64,000 nt of DNA, taken from assembly GCF_900016785.1 (NCBI RefSeq), contig NZ_LN890285.1:310001-374000 (forward strand). Direction: 5' to 3'. Numbering within the stretch: the stretch's first letter is position 1; each line of letters begins with the position of its first letter. The notes beneath the pieces were generated by a model, which saw only the letters and a program-made list of their open reading frames with translations, was not told the origin of the DNA and did not search any database. The translations under genes and the position numbers were made by a program. This DNA comes from Buchnera aphidicola (Tuberolachnus salignus). GTDB taxonomy: Bacteria > Pseudomonadota > Gammaproteobacteria > Enterobacterales > Enterobacteriaceae. Positions 27,838-37,314 of the stretch are shown here, in pieces.

Positions 27838-28112
27838 AAAGATCCCAAAAAAATTATAAAAATAATTAAAAAAGTAAATAATAAAGAAATAATATTCCAA
27901 AATCTTTTAAATTCTTTTTTAACATATATAAAATAATATCCATGGATAAAAATTTGTACAAAAAAATTTAAAATAATAATTATTTTTTTAACAATATAAG
28001 AACAATTTCCAAAAATAATAAAAAAAAATGTAAATGTTGTTAATATTAAAAGAATTAAAAATCCTATTACAGGTGATTTTAAAAAAAAAAAAATATTTTT
28101 TTTTGTTAACAT
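27810..28112 (-). CDS. cyoD: Cytochrome bo ubiquinol oxidase subunit IV
   Basis: CyoD is a small accessory membrane subunit of cytochrome bo. Three hydrophobic helices are visible, with IHGYYFIYV matching E. coli LVHLVCFLHM and GSLWIMKNLNH matching GSIWIMWNLNY. The length of 100 compares with 109. It lies between cyoC and cyoE and its 3' end overlaps cyoE by 28 nt. Confidence 0.93.
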   Translation of the reverse strand: MLTKKNIFFFLKSPVIGFLILLILTTFTFFFIIFGNCSYIVKKIIIILNFFVQIFIHGYYFIYVKKEFKRFWNIISLLFTFLIIFIIFLGSLWIMKNLNH

Positions 28113-28127
28113 AATTATACCAAAAAT

Positions 28128-28748
28128 TTAAATGATATTATTTAATAAATATATATATGTTATAATAAATAACCAAATAATATCTAAAAAATGCCAAAAC
28201 AAATTTAAACATACAAAATTTTTATATACATTTTTTATAATTGTATTTTTAAAAATGTGTAATAATAATACAAATGTCCACAATAAAGCAAAAAATACAT
28301 GTAAACAATGCATTCCTAATAATGCAAAAAAAGATGAAAAAAATCCATTAATTTTATTTAAACAAAAAAAACAAAAAATTTTATATAATTCTGAAATTTC
28401 TATATATAAAAATGTCATACCACAAAATAAAATAGATAAAATTAAATATAAAACATACTTAAAAGATATTTTATCTAAAATGTAAACTAAAAAACTATTT
28501 AAAAAAGAAGTACTTAATAAAAAAAATGTTTCTAAAAAAATTGTCCATAAAGATACAATTTTTTGATCAAATAATTGATTTAACTGTCTATTTTTATTCA
28601 TTATAAAAAATACAACAAACAAAATAGAAAATATAATACATTCACTCATTAAATATAACCAAAAACCAAAAACATTATTTTCAAATTTGTCTTTTTGAAT
28701 ATCTTTTTTTATAGAATATTGATGTATTTTTTTTTTTTGAAAAATCAT
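28128..28748 (-). CDS. cyoC: Cytochrome bo ubiquinol oxidase subunit III
   Basis: CyoC is the five-helix subunit III of the heme-copper oxidase. FGFWLYLMSECIIFSILF matches E. coli FGFWIYLMSDCILFSILF, and LGMHCLHVFFALLW matches the GTHGLHVTSGLIW helix. The length of 206 is close to 204. It lies 21 bp after cyoB and 15 bp before cyoD. Confidence 0.94.
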   Translation of the reverse strand: MIFQKKKIHQYSIKKDIQKDKFENNVFGFWLYLMSECIIFSILFVVFFIMNKNRQLNQLFDQKIVSLWTIFLETFFLLSTSFLNSFLVYILDKISFKYVLYLILSILFCGMTFLYIEISELYKIFCFFCLNKINGFFSSFFALLGMHCLHVFFALLWTFVLLLHIFKNTIIKNVYKNFVCLNLFWHFLDIIWLFIITYIYLLNNII

Positions 28749-28769
28749 TGTCTTCCTATTATATAAAAT

Positions 28770-30722
28770 TTATTTTTTTTCAGAATTTCGAATTATTTTT
28801 TTAGAAATTATTATTTCAGGAAGAGAAATAAAACTTTTTAAAACTACTAATATTATTATACTAATACTCATAAGACCTGATAACCAAAAAATTCTCCAAA
28901 CCATTGAAAAACCAAAAATTGTTGTTAAACATCCTAAAAAAAAACCAAAATGATCATTGGCAGGTATATGAATAGATACATATTTTTTTTTTATAATTTC
29001 TTTTTGTTGAGTATTTTTCATTTTCCAAAAAGCATCTTTACTTGTAACTTTTGGTAAAATAGAAAAATTATAAATAGGAGGGGGAGAAGGTATAGACCAT
29101 TCTAAAGTACGACCATCCCATGGATCTCCTGTATTATCTATATATTTTTTACGATTTTTAAATGATATATAAACTTGAATAATTTGTGACAAAATACCTA
29201 AAAAAATAAATATAACACCACACATAGAAATAATTAATAACATATGAAAATTTTTATTAATATTTTGACTTAGACGACGTGTCATGCCCATTAATCCTAA
29301 AAGATATAATGGCATAAAAGTTACAAAAAATCCTATAATCCATAAAAAAAACGATCTAATACCCCATTTTTCATTTAATTTAAAACCAAAAATTTTAGGA
29401 AACCAATATGTAAGTCCAGCAAAACTTCCAAATACTACCCCTCCAATGATTACATTATGAAAATGAGCTACTAAAAATAAACTATTGTGTAAAATAAAAT
29501 CAATAGGTGGTATTGCTAAAAGTACTCCTGCCATTCCTCCAATTGTAAAAGTAATTAAAAAACCAACTGTCCATAACATTGAAGAATGTAATTGAATGCG
29601 CCCACGATACATTGTAAATAACCAATTAAAAATTTTAACTCCAGTAGGTATTGCAATAATCATAGTTGTAATACTAAAAAATGTATTTACATGTGCACCA
29701 GAACCCATAGTAAAAAAATGATGTAACCAAACGATAAAAGAAAGAACTGTAATAACAATTGTAGCCCAAACTAATGAAACATAACCAAATATTTTTTTTT
29801 TAGAAAATGTAGATACAATTTCAGAAAAAATTCCAAACATTGGTAATATTAAAATATAGACTTCTGGATGTCCCCAAATCCAAATTAAGTTTATATATAC
29901 CATCATATTTCCACCAAAATCATTGGTAAAAAAATGAAAATTTAAATACCTATCTAAAGTTAACAATCCTAAAGTAATACTTAAAACAGGAAAAGAAATT
30001 AATATTAAAATATTTGTACATAATGAAGCCCAAGTAAAAATTGGTAAACGAAACAATTTCATACCTGAAGTTCTCATTTTAAAAATAGTAACTAAAAAAT
30101 TAATAGCAGTAAATATTGTACCTAAACCAGAAATTTGTAATATCCAAATCCAATAATCTACACCAACTCCAGGACTATATTGTAATTCTGATAATGGAGG
30201 ATAACCTAACCAACCAGTTTTCGCAAATTCTCCACAAATTAAAGATAAATTCATTAATATCATAGCGCTAACTGTTAACCAAAAACTTATACTATTTAAG
30301 GTTGGAAATGCTAAGTCTCTAGCACCAATTTGCAATGGAATAATAAAATTCATTAACCCTATTACTAACGGCATAGCAACAAAAAAAATCATAATGACCC
30401 CATGCGCGGTAAAAATTTGGTCATAATGATGTGATGGTAAAAAACCGGAAAAATTTTCAGAAGAAGATAAAAATTGCTGCATACGCATCATAACAGCATC
30501 TATAAAACCACGAATAAACATTAAAAAACTTAAAATTAAATACATAATTGCAATTTTTTTATGGTCTACAGTTGTAAACCAAGAATTCCATAAATATTTC
30601 CATTTTTTTGTATATGTTAAATAAGATAAAATACCAATACCAATAATTAATAAAATTATAAAAGTACCTAAAATTATTGGTTCTTGAAACGGAAAAGAAG
30701 AAATTTTTAATTTTCCAAACAT
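28770..30722 (-). CDS. cyoB: Cytochrome bo ubiquinol oxidase subunit I
   Basis: CyoB carries low-spin heme b and the heme O-CuB centre, reducing O2 to water while pumping protons. The active-site HPEVY (His-Tyr crosslink) is in [10 protein letters not shown] near 285, the CuB histidines are in VWLHHFF near 333, and heme ligands are in [12 protein letters not shown] near 418. The length of 650 compares with 663. It is the respiratory terminal oxidase of this endosymbiont (inference). About 15 transmembrane segments are expected. Confidence 0.97.
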   Translation of the reverse strand: MFGKLKISSFPFQEPIILGTFIILLIIGIGILSYLTYTKKWKYLWNSWFTTVDHKKIAIMYLILSFLMFIRGFIDAVMMRMQQFLSSSENFSGFLPSHHYDQIFTAHGVIMIFFVAMPLVIGLMNFIIPLQIGARDLAFPTLNSISFWLTVSAMILMNLSLICGEFAKTGWLGYPPLSELQYSPGVGVDYWIWILQISGLGTIFTAINFLVTIFKMRTSGMKLFRLPIFTWASLCTNILILISFPVLSITLGLLTLDRYLNFHFFTNDFGGNMMVYINLIWIWGHPEVYILILPMFGIFSEIVSTFSKKKIFGYVSLVWATIVITVLSFIVWLHHFFTMGSGAHVNTFFSITTMIIAIPTGVKIFNWLFTMYRGRIQLHSSMLWTVGFLITFTIGGMAGVLLAIPPIDFILHNSLFLVAHFHNVIIGGVVFGSFAGLTYWFPKIFGFKLNEKWGIRSFFLWIIGFFVTFMPLYLLGLMGMTRRLSQNINKNFHMLLIISMCGVIFIFLGILSQIIQVYISFKNRKKYIDNTGDPWDGRTLEWSIPSPPPIYNFSILPKVTSKDAFWKMKNTQQKEIIKKKYVSIHIPANDHFGFFLGCLTTIFGFSMVWRIFWLSGLMSISIIILVVLKSFISLPEIIISKKIIRNSEKK

Positions 30723-30779
30723 TGAATTTCCTTATTAAAAACAAAAAATTAATCATTTAATAAAAAATATATTATTTTT

Positions 30780-31637
30780 TTATTTAAATAAATTAATAAT
30801 ATTTTGAAATAAATTTTTATTTACTGAAGAAAAATATTTTATTTTAAAATTATCAGTCGGAGTAGCAAGTTTTAAAAATTTTTTTAAAGTATTTAAATTT
30901 AAAATAGATTTTTGTACTCTATTTTTCCACTTATAAAAATTTTTAAAATTTTTTACTACTCTAACTTGAAATTTCATATTTGAAAATCCAGCTCCACTAT
31001 AATTTGAAGAAATACCTGTAAAATTACCCAAAGTATTAGAAATTAAATTTAGTTGAGTTTTCATACCAGCCATAGAATAAATTTGACTACCTAATGATGG
31101 AATAAAAAACGAATTCATTACAGAATAAGAAGTAATTTTAAAATGTATGGGAGTATTAATCGGAATGACTATTTCATTAATAGTAGCAATTTTGTATTTT
31201 GGATAAATAAACAACCATCTCCAATCTAATGAAACAGCTTCTATTACAATTGGGGTAATCGAACTTTTAATATTTTTATGTGGTTCCAATAAATGTGTAT
31301 ATTTATAGGACAAATGAGATAAAAATAAAACCATTAAAATTGGTATCAACCAAATAACTATTTCAATTTTATAAGAATGAGACCAATCAGGTTGATATAT
31401 TTCAGTTCTGTTATTTTTATGATATTTATATAAAATAAAAAAAGTTAAAAAAAATACCGGAATTACTATAATTAACATTACTTTAAAGACAGTCCACATT
31501 AATGAATATTCTATTTGTGAAATTAATCCAGAAGAAAAATTAAAAAAATTGTTTTTAGAATAAGCAGTTAAAAAAAAAGATAATCCACATAAAATAAAAA
31601 TTTTATAAAATTTTTTGATATTGTTATTTTTAAACAT
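30780..31637 (-). CDS. cyoA: Cytochrome bo ubiquinol oxidase subunit II
   Basis: CyoA is the subunit II of cytochrome bo, with two transmembrane helices and a periplasmic cupredoxin domain that lacks CuA. IVIEAVSLDWRWLFIYP and SFFIPSLGSQIYSMAGM are family landmarks. In E. coli CyoA is a lipoprotein with LSGC; here the corresponding site reads LTAY (23-26), so the lipidated cysteine is gone. Another Cys (C17) lacks a small residue before it and is not a good lipobox. The length is 285 versus 315. It is first gene of the operon. Confidence 0.94.
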   Translation of the reverse strand: MFKNNNIKKFYKIFILCGLSFFLTAYSKNNFFNFSSGLISQIEYSLMWTVFKVMLIIVIPVFFLTFFILYKYHKNNRTEIYQPDWSHSYKIEIVIWLIPILMVLFLSHLSYKYTHLLEPHKNIKSSITPIVIEAVSLDWRWLFIYPKYKIATINEIVIPINTPIHFKITSYSVMNSFFIPSLGSQIYSMAGMKTQLNLISNTLGNFTGISSNYSGAGFSNMKFQVRVVKNFKNFYKWKNRVQKSILNLNTLKKFLKLATPTDNFKIKYFSSVNKNLFQNIINLFK

Positions 31638-32049
31638 ATTAAATTTATCTCATTTTTTATAAATATTAATATTTTTAAAAAATATAATAATTTATTTTTT
31701 TAATAAAAAAATAAAAAATTTTTAAAATTTTTTTTTAAAATTATTAAAAATTTTTCAAGATAATTTTTCTTAAAAAAAGAAATTAATTTTTTTTTTTAAA
31801 AAAACTGTTATACTATTATTTTAAAAATAAAAATATTTTAATTTATAATTTAGAAAAAATAATAAATTATTTTTATTATTTAATTGAATATTATATACTA
31901 TTCTAATTATACATTTTTAATATTTTTTTAAAAAAAAATAATTTATAATAAAAATTATATTTGACATTTATTATATAAATACAATTTTTAATCCTCTTTA
32001 AAACTTTTAAAAATCTATAATTATTTAAAAAAGGATTTATTTTTTAAAC
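31638..32049. other. Gene-free divergent spacer cyoA/bolA
   Basis: This 412-bp A/T-rich spacer separates divergent cyoA and bolA, where E. coli has ampG and yajG. I see no ORF or gene remnant. It must hold the cyo and bolA promoters. An extended -10 (TG-T-TATACT, 31806-31814, plus strand) is one candidate for bolA. Confidence 0.6.
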
Positions 32050-32358
32050 ATGAAAAATTTAATTTTAAATACATTAAAAAAAAAAATTATTTTATATCAT
32101 ATTCAAATTCAAAATCATAGTAAATTCCATATTAAAAAACAAAAAAAAAAAAAACATTATACTTTAATTATAGTATCTAAAAATTTTTTAAAAATGAATT
32201 TATTAAAACGTCATCAATTTGTTTACAATATTTTAAAAATATATTTTTATGAATATATTGCAAGTCTAAATTTATATTTATATACTGTTCCTGAATGGTT
32301 AAAACAACATACTAAAACACATAAAAATTTTTTGTGTATGCGAGATTTGCACTCTTAA
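32050..32358 (+). CDS. bolA: BolA family protein
   Basis: BolA binds [2Fe-2S] clusters with monothiol glutaredoxins and influences cell shape. VSKNFLKMNLLKRHQFVYNIL matches E. coli [21 protein letters not shown], including the conserved RH. The region LYTVPEWLKQ matches TYTIKEWEGL. The length of 102 is near 105. AAGGAT precedes the ATG. In E. coli tig and clpP follow; tig is absent here. Confidence 0.92.
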   Translation: MKNLILNTLKKKIILYHIQIQNHSKFHIKKQKKKKHYTLIIVSKNFLKMNLLKRHQFVYNILKIYFYEYIASLNLYLYTVPEWLKQHTKTHKNFLCMRDLHS

Positions 32359-32461
32359 ATAAAATGTTTTTATTATAAAAAATATTTTATTTTAAAAAAT
32401 AGTTTAATTTTCAAAAATAAATTATGAATATATAATTTTCCTATATAAACATCGTAAAATA

Positions 32462-32485
32462 CTTAAAAACTTCAAAATACCTCAT
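32462..32485 (+). promoter_or_regulatory. Candidate sigma-32 heat-shock promoter for clpP-clpX
   Basis: CTTAAAA (32462-32468), an 11-nt spacer and CCTCAT (32480-32485) resemble the sigma-32 consensus CTTGAAA-N11/14-CCCCAT. It lies about 117 bp upstream of clpP, which is a heat-shock gene in E. coli. Confidence 0.45.
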
Positions 32486-32601
32486 TAAAATTTATTTTTT
32501 TATATTTTTTAGAATATAAAAAATCTTTTATAATACCTCAAAAAATTATTACACTATATTTTTCTCTTAACTGCTATTTAACTTCTTGAGAATACAATTA
32601 T

Positions 32602-33237
32602 ATGCCATATTCTTTTTATTACACACAAAAAAACATAAATTCTGATATGTCTGCTCCATATATTATCGAAAATACTTCTTCATATGGACATACATATGAC
32701 ATTTATTCACGATTATTAAAAGATCGTATTATTTTTTTAACAGGAGTTATTAATGATACTTTATCTAACTCTATTATTGCACAATTATTATTTTTAGAAT
32801 CTAAAAATCCAACAAAAGATATTTTTTTATATATTAATTCTCCAGGAGGCATTATAACATCTGGATTATCTATTTATGATACTATGCAATTTATTCAACC
32901 AAATATTAATACCATATGTTTAGGACAAGCATGTTCTATGGCATCTGTATTATTATGTTCAGGGACACCGGGAAAAAGATTTTGTTTACCAAATTCACGT
33001 ATTATGTTACATCAACCCTCTGGAGGATTTAGAGGACAAGCTTCAGATATTATTATTCATGCTCATGAAATACAAAAAATGAAAAAAAAAATTAATGAAT
33101 TAATTGCATATCATACTAAAAATGATATTAAAAAAATAGAATTAGATACTGAACGAGATTATTTTTTATCTCCTGAAAAATCTTTAAAATACGGTATTAT
33201 TGATAAAATTTTTATAAAACGTAATGAAGAAAAATAA
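32602..33237 (+). CDS. clpP: ATP-dependent Clp protease proteolytic subunit
   Basis: ClpP forms the 14-mer serine protease chamber used with ClpX. The catalytic triad is S112 in GQACSMAS, H137 in MLHQPSGG and D186 in DTERD, in register with E. coli. [20 protein letters not shown] is a further landmark. The length of 211 compares with 207. The N-terminal propeptide is divergent and ATG 32647 is an alternative start. It sits 60 bp before clpX. Confidence 0.96.
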   Translation: MPYSFYYTQKNINSDMSAPYIIENTSSYGHTYDIYSRLLKDRIIFLTGVINDTLSNSIIAQLLFLESKNPTKDIFLYINSPGGIITSGLSIYDTMQFIQPNINTICLGQACSMASVLLCSGTPGKRFCLPNSRIMLHQPSGGFRGQASDIIIHAHEIQKMKKKINELIAYHTKNDIKKIELDTERDYFLSPEKSLKYGIIDKIFIKRNEEK

Positions 33238-33297
33238 TAAAATTTTTTATATTTTAAAATTTATTTAATATTTTTGAAAATTATTAAGAGAAAATAT

Positions 33298-34527
33298 ATG
33301 GATCATACAATTGAATCTAAAAATAATATTTATTGTAATTTTTGTCAAAAAAAACAAAATAAGAAATCTAAATTAATTATTGGTCCGTATTTAAAAATTT
33401 GTAAAACTTGTGTTAATATTTGCGCTACTTTTTTTACTGAACAAGAACAAAAAAAAAAAAAAATAAATTTTTGTGTTCCTAAACCTCAAATAATTTATGA
33501 ACATTTAAATCAATATGTTATTGGTCAAAAACATGCAAAAAAAGTATTATCAGTAGCTGTCTATAACCATTATAAACGATTACAATATGTTCAAAATAAC
33601 AACATTGAATTAGAAAAAAGTAATATTTTATTAATTGGTTCTACTGGATGCGGAAAAACTTTATTAGCAAAAACATTAGCAAAATTTATTCAAGTTCCTT
33701 TTGTTATTACAGATGCAACTACACTTACTGAAGCAGGATATGTAGGAGAAGACGTCGAAAATATTTTGCACTCTTTATTACAAAAATGTAATTTTAACGT
33801 TGAAGCTGCACAACAAGGTATTATATACATTGATGAAATAGATAAAATTTCTAAAAAAAAAGAGAATGTTTCTTTAACAAGAGATGTATCCGGTGAAGGT
33901 GTACAACAAGCTTTATTAAAAATTATTGAAGGAACTATTGCTTCAGTACCTCCAAAAGGAGGACGTAAACATCCAAATCAAGAATTTATTAAAATAGATA
34001 CTACAAATATTTTGTTTATATGTGGCGGATCTTTTACAGGATTACAACGCATTATTTCAAATAGATTACAAAAAAAAACTTTAATTGGATTTAATTCTAA
34101 AATTTTTCATAAAAATATTAAAAAATCTAATAAAATAGAATTTTCTGAAATATATCCTAAAGACTTAATAAAATTTGGATTAATTCCTGAATTTATTGGA
34201 CGACTTCCAATTTTAGTTACATTAAAAAAATTAAATCAAATACAATTAGAAAAAATTTTATTAAAACCAAAAAATTCTATTATTAAACAATATCAAATAT
34301 TATTTAAATTAGATAACGTTATATTAGAATTTCAAAAAAATGCACTTTCTGAAATCGCAAAACAAGCAAAAAAAGAAAATACAGGAGCTCGAGGTTTAAA
34401 AATTATTTTAGAAAAATTACTATTAGATACAATGTATCACTTACCAGATTATAAAAATGTTCATAAAATATATATTGATAAAGAAGTAGTAATAGGTATT
34501 TCAAAACCTAAAATAACATTTTTATAA
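33298..34527 (+). CDS. clpX: ClpX ATPase, specificity subunit of ClpXP
   Basis: ClpX is a AAA+ unfoldase feeding substrates to ClpP. The N-terminal zinc-binding domain has C13, C16, C35 and C38. Walker A is GSTGCGKT near 118, Walker B is [10 protein letters not shown] near 177, and the IGFNSK loop matches the IGF loop that docks on ClpP. ATG 33298 is preferred over TTG 33274 because it follows AAGAGA and aligns with E. coli. The length is 409 versus 424. A 15-base A tract lies in the linker. Confidence 0.96.
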   Translation: MDHTIESKNNIYCNFCQKKQNKKSKLIIGPYLKICKTCVNICATFFTEQEQKKKKINFCVPKPQIIYEHLNQYVIGQKHAKKVLSVAVYNHYKRLQYVQNNNIELEKSNILLIGSTGCGKTLLAKTLAKFIQVPFVITDATTLTEAGYVGEDVENILHSLLQKCNFNVEAAQQGIIYIDEIDKISKKKENVSLTRDVSGEGVQQALLKIIEGTIASVPPKGGRKHPNQEFIKIDTTNILFICGGSFTGLQRIISNRLQKKTLIGFNSKIFHKNIKKSNKIEFSEIYPKDLIKFGLIPEFIGRLPILVTLKKLNQIQLEKILLKPKNSIIKQYQILFKLDNVILEFQKNALSEIAKQAKKENTGARGLKIILEKLLLDTMYHLPDYKNVHKIYIDKEVVIGISKPKITFL

Positions 34528-34670
34528 AATTTATATTAAATTTTTATAAATAAAAAATTATAATAAAATCTATTATTTTAAAAAAATGTCAATTTCTCCT
34601 TATTTTATTATATAAAATTTTATAAAAAATATAATTGTAATTCATTTTAACTAAAGAAAGAGACATATTT

Positions 34671-37001
34671 ATGAATTCTGGTCGTTCTGAATATCTTGAA
34701 ATGCCAGTATTACCTTTACGTGATGTAGTAGTATATCCAAACATGGTTATTCCATTATTTATTGGCCGCAAAAAATCTATTAAATGTATTGAGTCAGCTC
34801 TTGAAAATAATAAAAAAATTATGTTAATTGCTCAAAAAAATGCCGTAATAGAAAATCCAACAGAAAAAGAACTTTTTGAAACTGGAACAATTTCTAATAT
34901 TTTACAATTTTTAACTTTACCGGACGGAACAATTAAAATATTAGTTGAAGGATTATGTCGCGCAAAAATTATACAATATACAAACAATGAATATTTTTTA
35001 TTTGCGAAATTAAAAAAAATCACCGTTTTTAAATTATCTCCACAAGAACAAACAGTATTAATTAAAACTACAATTATTCAATTTGAAAAATATATTAAAT
35101 TAAATAAAAAAATTTCTTATGATATTTTAAAAACTTTAGAAAAAATTCAGACTGCTGAAAAATTAGGTGATGCTATTGCTATTCATATGCCTTTAAAATT
35201 GCAAGATAAACAAAAGTTTTTAGAAACAGAAAAAATAAATCAAAGATTAGAATTTTTAATGTCTATAATGCAATCTGAAATGGAATTATTAAAATTAGAC
35301 AAAAGAATACAAAATCGTGTTAAAAAACAAATGGAAAAAAGTCAAAGAGAATATTATTTAAATGAACAAATGAAAGCAATACAAAAAGAATTAGGAGATT
35401 TAGATTCAATTCCAGATGAATATGATACATTAGCTAAAAAAATTAAAATATCAAAAATGCCAAAAGAAGCAAAACAAAAAACTGAAATGGAATTGTCTAA
35501 ATTGAAACTAATGCCTACAATGTCTGCTGAAGCAACTGTAGTTCGAAGTTATATCGAATGGATGATTCAAGTTCCTTGGAAAAATCGTAGTAAAATCAAA
35601 AAAAATATTAAAAAAGCTCAAGAAATATTGAATATAGATCATTTTGGATTAGAAAAAGTGAAAGAAAGAATTTTAGAATGTTTAGCTGTTCAAAATCGTA
35701 TTAAAAAAATTAAAGGACCAATTCTTTGTTTAGTCGGCCCTCCCGGCGTTGGAAAAACTTCATTAGGAAAATCTATTGCTCGCGCCACTGGACGAAAATA
35801 TATTCGTATGGCTTTAGGAGGGATGAGAGATGAAGCTGAAATTCGAGGACATCGAAGAACATATATCGGTTCTATGCCAGGAAAAATTATTCAAAAAATT
35901 TCTAAAATAGGTGTTAAAAATCCACTTTTTTTATTAGATGAAATTGATAAAATATCATGTGATATGAGAGTCGATCCATCTGCAGCTTTATTAGAAGTAT
36001 TAGATCCTGAACAAAATGTTACTTTTAATGATCATTATTTAGAAGTAGACTACGATCTTTCAGATGTTATGTTTGTTGCAACATCTAACTCATTAAATAT
36101 TCCAGCTCCATTATTAGATCGTATGGAAGTGATTTATTTATCAGGATATACTGAAGATGAAAAATTTCATATCGCAAAAAAACATTTATATAAAAAACAA
36201 ATGAAAGAAAATGCATTAAAAACACATGAATTAAACATTGATGATGAATCTTTAATTAATATTATTCGATACTATACCCGAGAAGCTGGTGTAAGAAATT
36301 TAGAAAGAGCAATCTCTAAAATTTGTCGAAAATCTGTTAAATATTTGTTATTAAATCCAGAAAAAAAATATATTAACATTAATAAAAAAAATTTAAAAAA
36401 ATATTTAGGTATTAAAAAATATTTTTATGGTAAAAAAAATAAAAATAATAAAATAGGTCAAGTGATAGGATTAGCTTGGACTGAAGTAGGTGGAGACTTA
36501 TTAACAATTGAAAGTGCTTGTATACCAGGAAAAGGAAAATTAACTTATACTGGTTCTTTAGGTGAAGTAATGCAAGAATCTATTCAAACTGCTTTAACAG
36601 TTGTACGATCTCAAGCAAAAAAATTAAATATAAAAAAAGATTTTTATGAAAAAAATGATATCCATGTTCATGTACCTGAAGGCGCAACTCCAAAAGATGG
36701 TCCTAGTGCAGGTATTGCTATGTGCACAGCTATTGTCTCTTGTTTAACTAAAAATCCTGTACGTTCAGATATTGCTATGACAGGAGAAATCACTTTATGT
36801 GGAACTGTGCTAAATATTGGTGGGTTAAAAGAAAAATTAATCGCTGCTCATCGTGGAGGTATTAAAAAAGTATTAATACCTTTTGAAAACATGAGAGATT
36901 TAGAAGAAATACCAAAAAAAATTACTACTAATTTATGCATTCATCCTGTAGAAAATATTACAGAAATACTAACTATAGCATTAGAAAAAAATCCATATTA
37001 A
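34671..37001 (+). CDS. lon: ATP-dependent protease La (Lon)
   Basis: Lon degrades misfolded and regulatory proteins. The N-terminal domain (about 10-200) is followed by a coiled coil, AAA+ module with Walker A GPPGVGKT near 356, and protease domain with S679 in KDGPSAG and K722 in GGLKEK, identical numbering to E. coli. The length of 776 compares with 784. AAAGAGA precedes the ATG. It follows clpX as in E. coli. Confidence 0.97.
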   Translation: MNSGRSEYLEMPVLPLRDVVVYPNMVIPLFIGRKKSIKCIESALENNKKIMLIAQKNAVIENPTEKELFETGTISNILQFLTLPDGTIKILVEGLCRAKIIQYTNNEYFLFAKLKKITVFKLSPQEQTVLIKTTIIQFEKYIKLNKKISYDILKTLEKIQTAEKLGDAIAIHMPLKLQDKQKFLETEKINQRLEFLMSIMQSEMELLKLDKRIQNRVKKQMEKSQREYYLNEQMKAIQKELGDLDSIPDEYDTLAKKIKISKMPKEAKQKTEMELSKLKLMPTMSAEATVVRSYIEWMIQVPWKNRSKIKKNIKKAQEILNIDHFGLEKVKERILECLAVQNRIKKIKGPILCLVGPPGVGKTSLGKSIARATGRKYIRMALGGMRDEAEIRGHRRTYIGSMPGKIIQKISKIGVKNPLFLLDEIDKISCDMRVDPSAALLEVLDPEQNVTFNDHYLEVDYDLSDVMFVATSNSLNIPAPLLDRMEVIYLSGYTEDEKFHIAKKHLYKKQMKENALKTHELNIDDESLINIIRYYTREAGVRNLERAISKICRKSVKYLLLNPEKKYININKKNLKKYLGIKKYFYGKKNKNNKIGQVIGLAWTEVGGDLLTIESACIPGKGKLTYTGSLGEVMQESIQTALTVVRSQAKKLNIKKDFYEKNDIHVHVPEGATPKDGPSAGIAMCTAIVSCLTKNPVRSDIAMTGEITLCGTVLNIGGLKEKLIAAHRGGIKKVLIPFENMRDLEEIPKKITTNLCIHPVENITEILTIALEKNPY

Positions 37002-37314
37002 ATATATATTAAAAAATTTTTATAAAAAATATTTTAAAAATTATATATACAAAATATCGCTGGCAAATTTTTTTCATTGCCAGCTTTTTATATCTAATAT
37101 TTAAGAAAAATTTTTTTATAATAAAAATTTATATTTTATAGATAAAAATATAAAATTAAAAGATTTATATTAAGTTTAAAAAAAATATTTTTTTTTTAAA
37201 AAAAAAACTGATATAATTATTATATTTTTTTAAAAATTTTTTACATTAAATTTTACAAAAAAATATTTGTATTTTTTTATTATATTTAATTTTTATTTTA
37301 AAAAAGGTAATTTT
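37002..37314 (+). other. Spacer lon-mdlA without hupB or ppiD
   Basis: Where E. coli has hupB, ppiD and several further genes, this spacer holds a strong terminator (37059-37089) and an extended -10 promoter, TG-A-TATAAT at 37209-37217, about 100 bp before mdlA. No coding remnant is visible. Confidence 0.6.
37059..37089 (+). terminator. Rho-independent terminator of lon
   Basis: GCTGGCAA (37059-37066) and TTGCCAGC (37077-37084) form a perfect 8-bp GC-rich stem followed by TTTTT, 57 bp after the lon stop. Confidence 0.9.

Noticed and set aside
28132..28485. Plus-strand open frame opposite cyoC
   Set aside because: Shadow of the clear cyoC gene on the other strand.
31961..31966. Perfect TTGACA in the cyoA-bolA spacer
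   Set aside because: No acceptable -10 at 16-18 bp downstream; TATAAA is only 7 bp away.
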